Assembly (NCBI GenBank): GCA_003167495.1
Contig: PMSX01000096.1
Coordinates: 35,444 to 99,443, forward strand
Direction of reading: 5' to 3'
DNA length: 64,000 nucleotides
DNA from: Bryobacterales bacterium
GTDB taxonomy: Bacteria; Acidobacteriota; Terriglobia; Bryobacterales; Bryobacteraceae
Shown piece by piece: positions 17,258-25,860 of the stretch; the stretch's first letter is position 1, and the number at the start of each line of letters is the position of its first letter. Made by a program: the position numbers and the translations under genes. The notes beneath the pieces were generated by a model, which saw nothing but the letters and a program-made list of their open reading frames with translations, did not search any database and was not told the origin of the DNA.

Positions 17258-18058
17258 ATGGCCAGGGAACAAAAGCAAACCACCTCTGCGGCGAACGGTA
17301 GATTCTGGGGTGCAGCCGCCGCTGATTGGGCGGCGATCCAAGAACAAAACTGTCGCGCCGTCTACACAGCTACATTCGACCACCTAGGACTTGGGGCAGA
17401 AACCCGGTATCTCGATGTGGGATGTGGCTCCGGAATGGCCGTCCAGTTAGCCGCCGAAAGGGGTGCTCAAGTCTCGGGCCTGGATGCAGCCGAGAACTTG
17501 CTCGCCATCGCTCGTCAGCGTGTGCCAAAGGGTCACTTTCACATTGGCGAATTAGAGAGTCTGCCTTTTTCAGATGGTTCCTTCGATCTAGTAACGGGCT
17601 TCAATTCTTTCCAATACGCTGCGAACCCCGCTGCCGCGCTCGCGGAGGCAAAGCGAGTCGTCAGGCCCGGCTCACATGTTGTCGTGATGACCTGGGGCAA
17701 ACCCGACGGGATGGAAGCCTCGTCCCTTGTCGCTGCGCTGCGCCCATTCCTGCCGCCACCACCGCCCGGTGCGCCTGGACCATTCGCTTTATCAGAGGAA
17801 TCAGCACTGCGCGCGTTCGCATCGGCCGCGGCTCTCGAACCGCTGGAGGTATTCGACGTCGATTCGCCCTGGCAATACGTCGACTTATCTACCGCCTTAC
17901 GGGGTCTTCGCTCTTCGGGAGTCGCTGCGCGTGCCATCGAGAACTCCAGCGCGGAAGCAGTCGATGCAGCTCACGCGAAGGCGCTGGCAGTATTCCGTCA
18001 ATCCGATGGGAGCTACAAAATCGGCGCTTCGTTTCGCTGCCTTGTTACTAGGGCCTGA
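17258..18058 (+). CDS. Class I SAM-dependent methyltransferase
   Basis: Start ATG 17258 has AAAGGAG in front (the frame opens at 17243), giving 266 residues. Motif I is YLDVGCGSGMAVQLA, followed by the acidic SAM ribose contact in GLDAAENLL, then the PFSDGSFDLVTGFNSFQYA segment of the UbiE/Methyltransf_11 group. It probably methylates a small molecule; the acceptor is unknown. A proline run (FLPPPPPGAPGP) forms a loop in the C-terminal half. It has no obvious operon partner. Confidence 0.88.
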   Translation: MAREQKQTTSAANGRFWGAAAADWAAIQEQNCRAVYTATFDHLGLGAETRYLDVGCGSGMAVQLAAERGAQVSGLDAAENLLAIARQRVPKGHFHIGELESLPFSDGSFDLVTGFNSFQYAANPAAALAEAKRVVRPGSHVVVMTWGKPDGMEASSLVAALRPFLPPPPPGAPGPFALSEESALRAFASAAALEPLEVFDVDSPWQYVDLSTALRGLRSSGVAARAIENSSAEAVDAAHAKALAVFRQSDGSYKIGASFRCLVTRA

Positions 18059-18400
18059 GCCCCGCCGCCACCAAAGGCACGCCCCTGATCGAGCCATCTT
18101 GTCTTAGGCGGGGCGGTGCACATCCTTCGCGCCGCTTGAGCGGGGCTGCGCTGCTCTGACGCAGAGCAAACCCCTTCCCCCAAACGACAACATTTCGTGC
18201 GCGAAGCGGTGCCGGGAAAATGCGTTTTGGTTGCCACACCAGCACGGAGTGTAACGAAGTTTGCTGTGCATTCACTAAGCACAGACGCGGTTGCACAAAC
18301 CATAGAACTGGCTTGGCGACCTGTCTACGAGGGTGCGCTCTAAGGTGCGCGCACTGAATCCTCGTGACCAATGTTTCAAGACTGTCGGAGACCAACACAC
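18059..18400. other. Intergenic stretch with a long-range inverted repeat
   Basis: GCCCCGCC (18059-18066) is matched by GGCGGGGC (18107-18114) right after the methyltransferase stop, but the 40-base loop and lack of a T tract make a terminator doubtful. I see no gene or mobile element. Confidence 0.35.
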
Positions 18401-19492
18401 ATGAAAACACTGAATCAATCGAAAAGGTACGCCGCTTTGCGGGTATCAACACTCTCATGCACAGAACATTTGGGCCGCTCCATCAAAGGCATCCTGATTG
18501 CTGGCGGTCTAGCTGCCGCCCTCGGGATACCCGCTTGGGCAGCACAGAACACAGACGCAGCAACTGACCCGGAGTCGGCGGCGCACGCTACCTGGCACAA
18601 AATCATGAAGCAGGCCCCCGCGACCGAGCAAGGGTGCTTTCATGCAGCCTATCCCAGCGTCGTCTGGGAAAAGGTGGATTGCGCGATCGGACCGGCACGC
18701 GTTCCCAAGCACGTCAAACCAACTGGCGGTGAGGCCGAGGTCGTAGGCAACGGCGGCGACTACGTCGGCGAAGCGACCGGATTAATCACGTCGGCGGCTG
18801 GAGATTTCGTGGTCAGCGGCGTGAAATCCGAAAAGAGTGTGGGCGTTGCCGCATTCGGCGGGGGTGGCATTCTTGGCTCGAACGAGTACTCGGTGCAGCT
18901 CAATACGAACGACAAGATGAGCACCTCCGCATGTGACGGGCATAGCGGCTGCACGGTTTGGCAACAATTCGTCTATGCGACGGATTATTTTGGCGCGGGC
19001 ACGGCCGCGGTATTCATGCAGTATTGGCTGCTTGATTGGGGCTCGTCCGCCTGTCCGAGCGGCTGGGGCAAATATGATTCAGATTGCTATGCGAATAGCC
19101 CGTTGGCGCCGGCAGCGGACATTCCGATCACGAGCCTCGCCCAGTTGGAGCTCGGTGCGTCCGTGCAGGCTGGCGGTTTTGATTCGGTTACGCTCTACTA
19201 CGGCTCAGACGTGGTGACCATGAACTGGTTTGACTCTATGCTTGATATTTCCTCGGTCTGGAACAAGGTGGAGTTTAATATCGTCGGCGATGCGGGCGGC
19301 TCGCAAGCCCAATTCAATAGCGGCTCCTCGCTCAAGGTGATTCTTGCTTTCGCAGATGGGTCCGCCAAAAAGCCAACGTGTCTCGCTAATAGCGGGACTA
19401 CTGGAGAGACCAATAATTTGAACCTCGGCGCTTGTACGGCTTCTGTTGGGATCTTTGGAATCCCTCTCATCGAGTTCTCCGAATCGAACTGA
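18401..19492 (+). CDS. Secreted protein of unknown function, GCFHAAYP-type
   Basis: Start ATG 18401 is preferred over 18371 (GGAG upstream), giving 363 residues. A hydrophobic stretch ends in IPAWAAQ, a signal peptidase site. The mature protein has GCFHAAYPSVVWEKVDC, VGNGGDYVG, a glycine run, NEYSVQLNTND, WQQFVYA, FMQYWLLDWG and a C-terminal LANSGTTGETNNLNLG segment. Proteins with these blocks occur in many soil bacteria without assigned role. Paired cysteines suggest disulfides outside the cytoplasm. A strong terminator follows at 19533. Confidence 0.75.
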   Translation: MKTLNQSKRYAALRVSTLSCTEHLGRSIKGILIAGGLAAALGIPAWAAQNTDAATDPESAAHATWHKIMKQAPATEQGCFHAAYPSVVWEKVDCAIGPARVPKHVKPTGGEAEVVGNGGDYVGEATGLITSAAGDFVVSGVKSEKSVGVAAFGGGGILGSNEYSVQLNTNDKMSTSACDGHSGCTVWQQFVYATDYFGAGTAAVFMQYWLLDWGSSACPSGWGKYDSDCYANSPLAPAADIPITSLAQLELGASVQAGGFDSVTLYYGSDVVTMNWFDSMLDISSVWNKVEFNIVGDAGGSQAQFNSGSSLKVILAFADGSAKKPTCLANSGTTGETNNLNLGACTASVGIFGIPLIEFSESN

Positions 19493-19532
19493 AGCGCTTT
19501 CCGGCATCCTGCATCAACTGCGGGTCCGACAC

Positions 19533-19566
19533 GACAGCTTAGTGGGACACCCTAAGCTGTCTTTTT
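19533..19566 (+). terminator. Rho-independent terminator
   Basis: GACAGCTTAG (19533-19542) pairs perfectly with CTAAGCTGTC (19552-19561) around a nine-base loop, followed by five T residues. It terminates the secreted-protein gene ending at 19492. Confidence 0.85.
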
Positions 19567-19966
19567 ATGCCTTGTGCTCAGAGCACGCGGCGCCAGTGTA
19601 TCGACGCTGTTCGAGGGTCGACTGCGCTGAATCTTCTGTGAACCGAAGTAATCGAGTGCCTGCTCGGATCTGAATCGTAGGGGGTGACTTCGGGAAAGTG
19701 CTTTTCGGTCAATTGCGTGTCATCATGATTGGTCCGACCCTAGGAACACGGTGAGCACAAAAACGCCGTGTGTGGGTTGAAGGACACCAGTGAGTTGTCG
19801 GACGAGGAAATTTGTTCGGGGTCGTGCGATTGCATTGTCTAAAGACATTCGCAGGGGCAGCCGACAAATTTGCGATGGAAGAGCGTTATATACTTCTACC
19901 CGGCGCACTGCGCCCAAGCGAGCAGCCCGCCCCTTGAGACAGCGAGTTGGAAGGGAAACACTAAGA
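19567..19966. other. Long intergenic leader without recognised gene
   Basis: The 400 bases before the NHL-protein gene contain an open frame from 19790 that continues into it, but its composition (many Arg, no signal) looks non-coding. I see no repeat, RNA motif or IS end. It may carry the promoter and 5' leader. Confidence 0.35.
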
Positions 19967-21430
19967 ATGATCCAACGTAGAATGACAGCCGCAGTGCCGT
20001 CGATGGTTTTGGCTATGACCGGTTTTCTGATGGCCGCCGACTCCGATAGCGACGTCCTGAAAAACACCGGAGCGCTCGACCGCTTGGCGAAGCAATCCGG
20101 CGTGTACAACACGTCGCCCACCGGCAAGACTCCGAATTTCGTCGTCGATCCCTCTTGGCCTCAGCCTCTGCCGAACAATTGGATCCTGGGTCAGATCGGC
20201 GGGCTCTACGTCGACTCGCACGATCACATCTGGATCTACAATCGCCCGCGCACGCTCGCCAACGAAGAGGCGGGCCTTGAAGGACCCTTGCCGGGCGTCA
20301 CCAACGAAAAAGGCCAGCCCATCAACGGTCTCGGTCAAGCGCGCGTCTACGGCTCCATCAACGATTGCTGCAAGGCCGCACCCTCTGTGATGGAGTTCGA
20401 TGCCTCGGGCAAGCTACTGCGTTCCTGGGGTGGTCCGGCCGACCCTGGCTTCATCGGCGGCAAATGCAAAGCCGAAGCGGGCTGCATCTGGCCCAACAGC
20501 GAGCACGGCATCTACATCGACCACAACGATAACGTCTACATCTCAGGCAACGCCGCCGCCACTGAAGGCGTACCGTGGACCACCAACAAAGTAGGCGCCG
20601 ATGGCTTCATCTTGAAATTCGATATGAACGGCAATTTCAAGCTGAGGATCGGCGGAACGCCCAAAGCTCCGGCCAGCAATGACACCAGTGGCGGCATTAA
20701 CGAAACCCCGTTGCTGTATCTGGCCGCTGACATGGTCGTCGATCCCGCCACCAACCGCCTGTATGTCGCGGATGGCTACGGAAACCGCCGCGTGCTCATC
20801 GTCGACGCTAACACCGGAAAATACATTGGACACTTTGGCGCCTACGGAAATAACCCGGTAGACGACGCCGGCGCTAGCGCCGCCGGAACCTGGATTGAGG
20901 ACTCCACTAAAGGCAACAAGAAGCCCGCATTCTTCCGCAATCCCGTGCATTGCGTGAAAATCGCAAACGACGGCAAAATCTATGTCTGCGATCGCGGCAA
21001 CGATCGCCTTCAAGTATTCGACAAAAACGATCCCTCGTTAGGTAAGCCCTGCAGCAACCCCACGGGAGAACCAGGCAAATGCGGTTTTGCCGCCGAGCAG
21101 TTTGTCAGCAATCACACCAACGTCATTGGAACCGCCGTTTCCATGAGCTTTTCAACGGACAAAGCCCAAAGCTGTCTCTACGTCGGCGACAACGCCAACA
21201 TGACCATGTACATTCTGAATCGCAGCAATCTTCAAGAACTGGGACGGCTGGGGCGTAGCAGCCGGATGGCGGGAGACTTCCACTGGCTGCATCAGGTCAG
21301 CGTGGATAGCAAAGGCAACATATATACCGCTGAGGTCGACACCGGTAAACGCATCCAGAAATTTCTCCGCTACGGCCCAACCGGCTGCAGCGGAACCGGC
21401 TCGGCAACCGTCGGCGGACCCATCAAGTAG
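19967..21430 (+). CDS. Secreted NHL-repeat beta-propeller protein
   Basis: ATG 19967 follows GGAAGGG and begins a signal peptide (VLAMTGFLMA), giving 487 residues. NHL-type repeats recur: GLYVDSHDHIWIYNR, GIYIDHNDNVYISGN, DMVVDPATNRLYVADGYGNRR, CVKIANDGKIYVCDRGNDRLQVF, VSVDSKGNIYTAEVDTGKR. These form a six-bladed propeller like that of peptidyl-alpha-hydroxyglycine lyase or lectin-like NHL proteins. Several cysteines (NDCCKAAPS; GGKCKAEAGC) suggest disulfides in the periplasm. A second NHL protein lies at 36284-37351. Role unknown. Confidence 0.8.
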   Translation: MIQRRMTAAVPSMVLAMTGFLMAADSDSDVLKNTGALDRLAKQSGVYNTSPTGKTPNFVVDPSWPQPLPNNWILGQIGGLYVDSHDHIWIYNRPRTLANEEAGLEGPLPGVTNEKGQPINGLGQARVYGSINDCCKAAPSVMEFDASGKLLRSWGGPADPGFIGGKCKAEAGCIWPNSEHGIYIDHNDNVYISGNAAATEGVPWTTNKVGADGFILKFDMNGNFKLRIGGTPKAPASNDTSGGINETPLLYLAADMVVDPATNRLYVADGYGNRRVLIVDANTGKYIGHFGAYGNNPVDDAGASAAGTWIEDSTKGNKKPAFFRNPVHCVKIANDGKIYVCDRGNDRLQVFDKNDPSLGKPCSNPTGEPGKCGFAAEQFVSNHTNVIGTAVSMSFSTDKAQSCLYVGDNANMTMYILNRSNLQELGRLGRSSRMAGDFHWLHQVSVDSKGNIYTAEVDTGKRIQKFLRYGPTGCSGTGSATVGGPIK

Positions 21431-21647
21431 TGCCCCGCGATTGATACCATTCCCGCATGCTCCGACAAGGCTAGATTAAACCTGAGGCCAGCCAACTTCT
21501 GGTTAAACGACAACCCGACCGGAACCCGCAAATCTCACCTGCGTCGAGCCAGAATGAGTAACTCGGGTCTGAGCAACAGGCGCGAGCGAGGCTTACCGAA
21601 AAAGATGGCTCTTTCGGCGCAGCCGCACTTTTGACCGTACAATTCCC

Positions 21648-22152
21648 TCAGTTCCGTAGCCCCGCAATAACTGCGGCAAATTTATCGAGTATCTGGTTCC
21701 AGCCCTCTACTTCACCACTATTCTTTGCGCTCTCCATAGATTCGTTTCCAATTAAGGTGAGTTTCGTCTGGCCGTCTCCAAGATCCTCAAAGGTAATCAC
21801 ATCGTGCGCATCGTCTATGGCCTCATGTTCTATCCCATAGTACGCAGGCTCAACCTTGTTTCCTTTCGCGTCAGCAAAGTGCATCGAGTAAACAATCTTT
21901 TCGTGCAAAATAATCTCGTGATATTCACCACCATTCCAGAACTCCCGTCCATCCGGTGCTCTCATGCAGCAGAGAAATTTCCCCCCCCACGCGAAAATCT
22001 ATCTCGCAAAAGGGCGCAGTAAAACCCTTCGGCCCCCACCACTGCATCACATATTTCGTTTCTGTCCACGCCTTCCAAACCAGTTCGCGTGGGGCATCAA
22101 AAACTCTGGTAACAACCATCCGCTCTGTCTCGTTAACCGTGTTTTTTGCCAT
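21648..22152 (-). pseudogene. AHSA1/SRPBCC domain protein, frameshifted in a G8 tract
   Basis: From ATG 22152 the product starts MAKNTVNETERMVVTRVFDAP and reads as an AHSA1-type START-like protein (ELVWKAWTE, WWGPKGFTAPFCEIDFRVGG). In the G8 run at about 21971-21978 the frame shifts; the second frame continues KFLCCMRAPDGREFWNGGEY to a stop at 21648, the normal family C-terminus. Removing one G restores about 168 residues. It overlaps the ArsR gene end by 20 bases, the usual ArsR-AHSA1 pair. It is either a true or phase-variable mutation or a homopolymer sequencing error. Confidence 0.8.
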
Positions 22153-22486
22153 CTCTGGCCTCCGTTTTTTTCATTTGATTCACAACTACATCCAGCTTGT
22201 CGAAACTCTCTTCCCAGAATCGGCGATAATAAAACGCCCAGTCGCTGACTGTCTTGATCGCCTCTGGCCTGAGCGTGCACACACTCTCTCGTCCACGCTT
22301 CGTCTTGATCACAATCCGCGCCCGCACCAGGTAGGCAATATGTTTTGAAATCATCTGCTGCGACAGCGCAAACCGCTCCGTCAATCCATGCACAGAGGCA
22401 GGACCATGTGAGAGTTGTTCGATCATCCCCCGTCGGGTTGGATCAGACAAAGCAGCAAATGTTGTATCCAATTGATCCACAACCAT
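22133..22486 (-). CDS. ArsR family winged-helix repressor
   Basis: From ATG 22486 this is a 117-residue ArsR-type regulator (LDTTFAALSDPTRRGMIEQL; recognition helix around LSQQMISKHIAYLVRARIV) of the group usually paired with AHSA1 proteins, which it overlaps downstream. It lacks obvious metal-binding cysteines, as is usual in this group. A promoter-like TTGACA-N17-TACCAT abuts the ATG, so the real start may be the GTG at 22480 on a leaderless transcript; a longer frame to 22561 is unlikely. Confidence 0.82.
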   Translation of the reverse strand: MVVDQLDTTFAALSDPTRRGMIEQLSHGPASVHGLTERFALSQQMISKHIAYLVRARIVIKTKRGRESVCTLRPEAIKTVSDWAFYYRRFWEESFDKLDVVVNQMKKTEARDGKKHG

Positions 22487-22515
22487 ATGGTAGTGGGTCG
22501 TCTGTCGAATGTCAA
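22487..22515 (-). promoter_or_regulatory. Promoter-like sequence touching the ArsR start
   Basis: On the minus strand TTGACA (22515-22510) and TACCAT (22492-22487) are 17 bases apart. The -10 box is followed at once by the ATG, placing the expected start site near 22480, at an in-frame GTG. Confidence 0.45.
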
Positions 22516-22641
22516 GTGTGAATTCTTGCGATTCCTGATTTCCGTTCCCTGATCTCTGCACCCTGGCACTTGGCTAATTTAATACTTCCCCATGAGCGGC
22601 GTCATCGCAGCGGGGCACATGGCTTAGGAAATAGGCTCCTC

Positions 22642-22714
22642 TGGGAAGTTGGGAACGGTAGCGCCTTATTCTAAACGCCGATGGTCAACCTAGCCCCAAC
22701 ATCGCCATAAAAAA
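22642..22714. repeat. 73-base repeat, copy 1
   Basis: Starts TGGGAAGTTGGGAACG and ends ACATCGCCATAAAAAA. It is nearly collinear with 24031-24104, including the shared core AAACGCCGATGGTCAA. No coding potential is evident. It lies in the gap between the ArsR gene and a small membrane protein gene. Confidence 0.65.
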
Positions 22715-22812
22715 GAGCCTCGTCCGAGGAATCTGTGCGTCATTGATACGTCCAGATCGCGACGAGGACCTCAGGTCGTGTACCGGTTGCAGCCTGATCC
22801 CACAATCGGGCG

Positions 22813-23223
22813 TTATGCGGCAGTTGACGTGCGGCGGCTACGGCGCCATGGCAAACTCAACAGTGCGCTCGCCGACAGGATGACGGAGAACGTCGAGGTG
22901 GTTCCCAACGCGAGGATTGTCCATACGAAAAGGAAACCTTGGCTTGAGTTGCCGATGTCGCCACCGATAACCCCCCGCGTCCCTTTCATGTGGAGGACAG
23001 GGATGACCAGCCCGAGGACGGACCCTAAGAAGATGATGATGTATCCCGCCCGCCTTCCGCCGAGCACCAGCGTTCCATATAGCTGGACTACGAAAAAAAA
23101 CACCGCAAACAGATTTCCGAGACCTGCCGGTGACATCCGGAACAAGATGTCGCTGGTCAGGTGAATCGTCATGAATAAAATGGTGAGCAGCGACGCTGTA
23201 GTCAAGATGGCGCTCTGTTTCAT
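22813..23223 (-). CDS. Small four-helix membrane protein
   Basis: ATG 23223, with AAAGGCG upstream, starts a 136-residue protein with four hydrophobic helices (SAILTTASLLTILFMTIHL; LGNLFAVFFFVVQLYGTLVL; AGYIIIFLGSVLGLVIPVLH; GFLFVWTILALGTTSTFSVI) and an arginine-rich tail. The frame continues upstream into a transposase relic, which is a fusion by chance, not one protein. I do not recognise the family. Confidence 0.7.
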   Translation of the reverse strand: MKQSAILTTASLLTILFMTIHLTSDILFRMSPAGLGNLFAVFFFVVQLYGTLVLGGRRAGYIIIFLGSVLGLVIPVLHMKGTRGVIGGDIGNSSQGFLFVWTILALGTTSTFSVILSASALLSLPWRRSRRTSTAA

Positions 23224-23334
23224 GTGAGATTCGCCTTTCTGCGCCTCATATACGCGCGCCGAGGTCCGATAGCTTATCATAGGTTGCGGTAGAACATTTG
23301 GTCTACAAGTTCTTTTCCCCGGGGCGCGGTTCTC

Positions 23335-23628
23335 GCAGCTAGGTTGCGAAATTTCGAAACGGCCGAAGGTCTTCTTGCGCCGGCCCACATAGCGAGCGCT
23401 TTCACCGCAAGTGCACGGCAGCGCAGATGAGTCAGCATCGGAGTGATCGGCGTTGAGGCACTGTTCCACGGCGCGTCCGGCCAGATGCAACGCCTGCCGG
23501 CGGACGACTGACTCCAATGCTTCCAGATCGAGTTCGGCGACACTCTGCCGTCCCAGGGGAGCCTTGACGTCCCACACAATTTCAGCGGCGAGAAGGCCGT
23601 CGAGCGGAGTTTCTTTTGACAGCTCCAC
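23335..23628 (-). mobile_element. Transposase relic, ISKra4-like N-terminal fragment
   Basis: The frame from 23628 reads about 98 residues like the N-terminus of ISKra4-family transposases, including the zinc-ribbon-like ALPCTCGESARYVGRRKKTF. After FGRFEI the similarity stops and no DDE catalytic part or terminal inverted repeats are visible. An overlapping frame (23277-23657) ends in LAARTAPRGKELVDQMFYRNL, which I cannot assign. This is an insertion-sequence remnant. Confidence 0.55.
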
Positions 23629-23732
23629 TCTCCTCTTCGGGGTATCGCAACTGCCAATCGCAGATTTGTTCCGATACCTTCGGCGCTCGCGAGAAGTTAC
23701 CCACCTATACTTTCGAAAACTTGACCACCTTA

Positions 23733-23896
23733 GTGTGAGTTGATCAGGGCGGTGTTAGTGGTGGATAAAAGATTACCAGAACCGGCGGGATAAGCCAAGC
23801 CAACGGTCACGATTTCGTTGTGCGGACCCACAACAAGAATTTTGTGTTTGGCACTCGATGAGCGCACTGTTCCTGTAATGACTACAGCAGAGTCGA
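23733..23896 (-). other. Start-less open stretch, possible gene relic
   Basis: After an upstream stop the minus strand reads ...VVITGTVRSSSAKHKILVVG, then PHNEIVTVGLAYPAGSGNLL and a stop at 23733. The amino-acid pattern looks coding, but there is no start codon and I recognise no family. The rest of 23629-23902 shows nothing. Confidence 0.25.
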
Positions 23897-23902
23897 TGGT
23901 GG

Positions 23903-24025
23903 CTACTCACTCCGTAGCGCCACCACCGGATCGACCGCCGTTGCCCTCCTTGCCGGAATGTAACAAAGCCAGGAGCGAAATCCCTCCCAAGAGCAGAGTT
24001 ACTCCTAAGAGCGTGAGCGGATCGG
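23903..24025 (-). pseudogene. C-terminal relic of a MacB/FtsX-type (ADOP) ABC permease
   Basis: The minus strand reads ADPLTLLGVTLLLGGISLLA and then, after a one-base frame change, CYIPARRATAVDPVVALRSE and a stop. This is the conserved C-terminal end of MacB-like permeases frequent in Acidobacteria. The rest of the gene is absent; upstream the 73-base repeat (24031) begins at once. Confidence 0.65.
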
Positions 24026-24030
24026 CCCTT

Positions 24031-24104
24031 TGGCAAGTTTGGAACGCCAGCGCGTTATTTTAAACGCCGATGGTCAATCCAGCCCCAACATCGCCATAAA
24101 AAAA
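24031..24104. repeat. 73-base repeat, copy 2
   Basis: Collinear copy of 22642-22714 starting TGGCAAGTTTGGAACG. It abuts the permease relic on one side and is 20 bases from the 129-base duplicated block on the other. Confidence 0.65.
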
Positions 24105-24123
24105 GATAAGCCAGATATGTCGG

Positions 24124-24252
24124 CTAACATTGCCCACGACACCAGCAGTTTCTAGCTCACGAGATCCTCGAAAACGTCCGCCGCCACAGCCACTCACTGC
24201 CTCACCCCGCAACCAAAAAGACATCCGTCACCGGCGACACTTTCGGGCCGCT
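24124..24252. repeat. Duplicated 129-base block, copy B
   Basis: Gap-free match to 17000-17128. Its right half covers the last codons of the LCAT-like gene (SGPKVSPVTDVFLVAG) and its left half lies beyond the stop, so similarity extends past the present coding end. Confidence 0.7.
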
Positions 24253-25560
24253 AAGCGTGAACCGGTAATACCCGGCCGGCACCGGATCGAAAATCACCCG
24301 TTGCCCGCTCAATCCCCCTGCTTTCACGGGCTGTCTCTCTATCTCTGCATTCGTCACTGCGTCCTGAAGCACCGCTTCTATCTCCGGTTCGCCTTCACTC
24401 GCAGCCACTCCGATTTCAATAACGTCTCCTGTTCGATATGCATCTTCAACCGTCACCGTCAAGTCCGCGACCTCAACAAAGGCTCGCACAACACCCTCAA
24501 AAACGGGTTGCGTTAGCGCTCCACGCACGTGCGCCAACAGCCCGGCGTTATTTTGCAAAGAACCGTGCCGCTCGCATGCAAACACTGCGCCATTCTCCTG
24601 TGGGATTTCTATCGGCGTCGCCGAAATACGCGGCACCGTTCCATCCCCAGACTCGTCTTTCCCCAACCGGCTAGCCACAAGCTCCAGCTTGCCGCCCTCG
24701 TACCGCGCCGTTTGCATTGTGGGTTGCTCAAACCCGATCAACGGAACAATCTTGTATCCATAGCCAGGCAAAGTGGCGTTTAGCTTTTGTTCACTCTCAA
24801 TCTTGCGGTGAAAGTCCAATGCCGCTTTCGCCCGATCCGCATCTACCTGCGGCAACCCCGGCATTTCCGCCACCCGCGCGAGATCCGTGCCTCCCGTCGA
24901 CACACAAGGATAGATAGGCAGAAGCTCATACGTCGACGTCAGCGTGCGTAGCAGAGATGTCAAATCCAGCCCAGCCATTTTGAATCCGTTGGCCAGATAG
25001 CCCAGTGAGTTGAGAGATCCTCTATACGGAGTGCCGAACGTAACCAGCGCGCGAGTCTGCCGCCACCCTCCCAAAACCTCCAGGAAATGACGGCAAACCA
25101 AACCTCCCATCGAGTGAGCCACCAGCACGGCCTTTGGATCGCTCGCGCCCGCTTGTTTTTTCACCTTCAGCCAGTCGTGCACTCTGCGCTGCAATTTGCG
25201 CGCCGCTACCGCATTGTGACGCCTCCAATCGTATGGGAAGTCAAAGAAGCTCACTCCTCTTTGAAGTCCAAAATGCTCAATTAACGATTCGGCCACGGCA
25301 GTATACCCATCGATCTTCCAAAAACCTGGAATCAGTGTAACGTCGGGCACAAGGCGGGTCGCCGTGACTCCATCTTGAAGATCGTCTTTATCTGGATCGT
25401 CGCCGCTCAGCTGCAACTCCGCGACACTCGCCCCGCCCGACAGCAGCGCCTTCAAGATCGAGCCCGCCGATGGCCCCCAGACCTCCTTATTGTCCTTCGC
25501 CAAAACACTTCCCGTAATTCCCGGCAAAAGTATAAATATGTCTTCCGTGCTATACGGCAT
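24202..25560 (-). CDS. LCAT-like lipase/acyltransferase
   Basis: A 452-residue alpha/beta hydrolase of the lecithin:cholesterol acyltransferase type. FILLPGITGSVL gives the oxyanion region, FFDFPYDWRR the family block, AHSMGG the nucleophile S150, and DGTVP and ERHGSL the probable acid and histidine near 320 and 343. The last 90 residues form a beta-rich extension (VTVEDAYRTGDVIEIGV...). No signal peptide is evident. It likely deacylates or transacylates lipids. A decayed copy of its 3' end lies 7 kb away. Confidence 0.82.
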   Translation of the reverse strand: MPYSTEDIFILLPGITGSVLAKDNKEVWGPSAGSILKALLSGGASVAELQLSGDDPDKDDLQDGVTATRLVPDVTLIPGFWKIDGYTAVAESLIEHFGLQRGVSFFDFPYDWRRHNAVAARKLQRRVHDWLKVKKQAGASDPKAVLVAHSMGGLVCRHFLEVLGGWRQTRALVTFGTPYRGSLNSLGYLANGFKMAGLDLTSLLRTLTSTYELLPIYPCVSTGGTDLARVAEMPGLPQVDADRAKAALDFHRKIESEQKLNATLPGYGYKIVPLIGFEQPTMQTARYEGGKLELVASRLGKDESGDGTVPRISATPIEIPQENGAVFACERHGSLQNNAGLLAHVRGALTQPVFEGVVRAFVEVADLTVTVEDAYRTGDVIEIGVAASEGEPEIEAVLQDAVTNAEIERQPVKAGGLSGQRVIFDPVPAGYYRFTLSGPKVSPVTDVFLVAG

Positions 25561-25860
25561 CCATCCCTCACTCTTCTGTTCTATATGCGTCCATCCTCTT
25601 CATCTGCGGCCATTCGTTTGAAAATTCGAAGCCAGCCGTGCACTGGCGCGGCTTACTCGTACCGGCCAAGTTCGTTTCGTAAAATGACTTCCGGCCTTCC
25701 TCAACCCCCGCCCTGAAAAGACGATCACAATCCTTCAAAAAAACTTATCTCCTTTCCTCCTCATCACTTACCCGCCTTTTCCCCGTAAACCCCAACGCCC
25801 TCCATACAAAATCGGCTCAGGAGCGCCTCACCCGCCTCTCATTTTTATCAAGGGAACCAA
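25561..25860. other. Divergent promoter region, no recognised elements
   Basis: Three hundred pyrimidine-rich bases separate two divergently transcribed genes. I see no repeat, RNA or relic; AAGGGAACC just before 25861 is the only site of note (ribosome binding site). Confidence 0.4.

Noticed and set aside
18059..18114. Terminator after the methyltransferase gene
   Set aside because: The eight-base inverted repeat has a 40-base loop and no T tract.
22813..23628. A 271-residue fusion of a zinc-ribbon domain and a membrane protein
   Set aside because: The N-terminal half is a transposase relic and the second half has its own start with a ribosome binding site.
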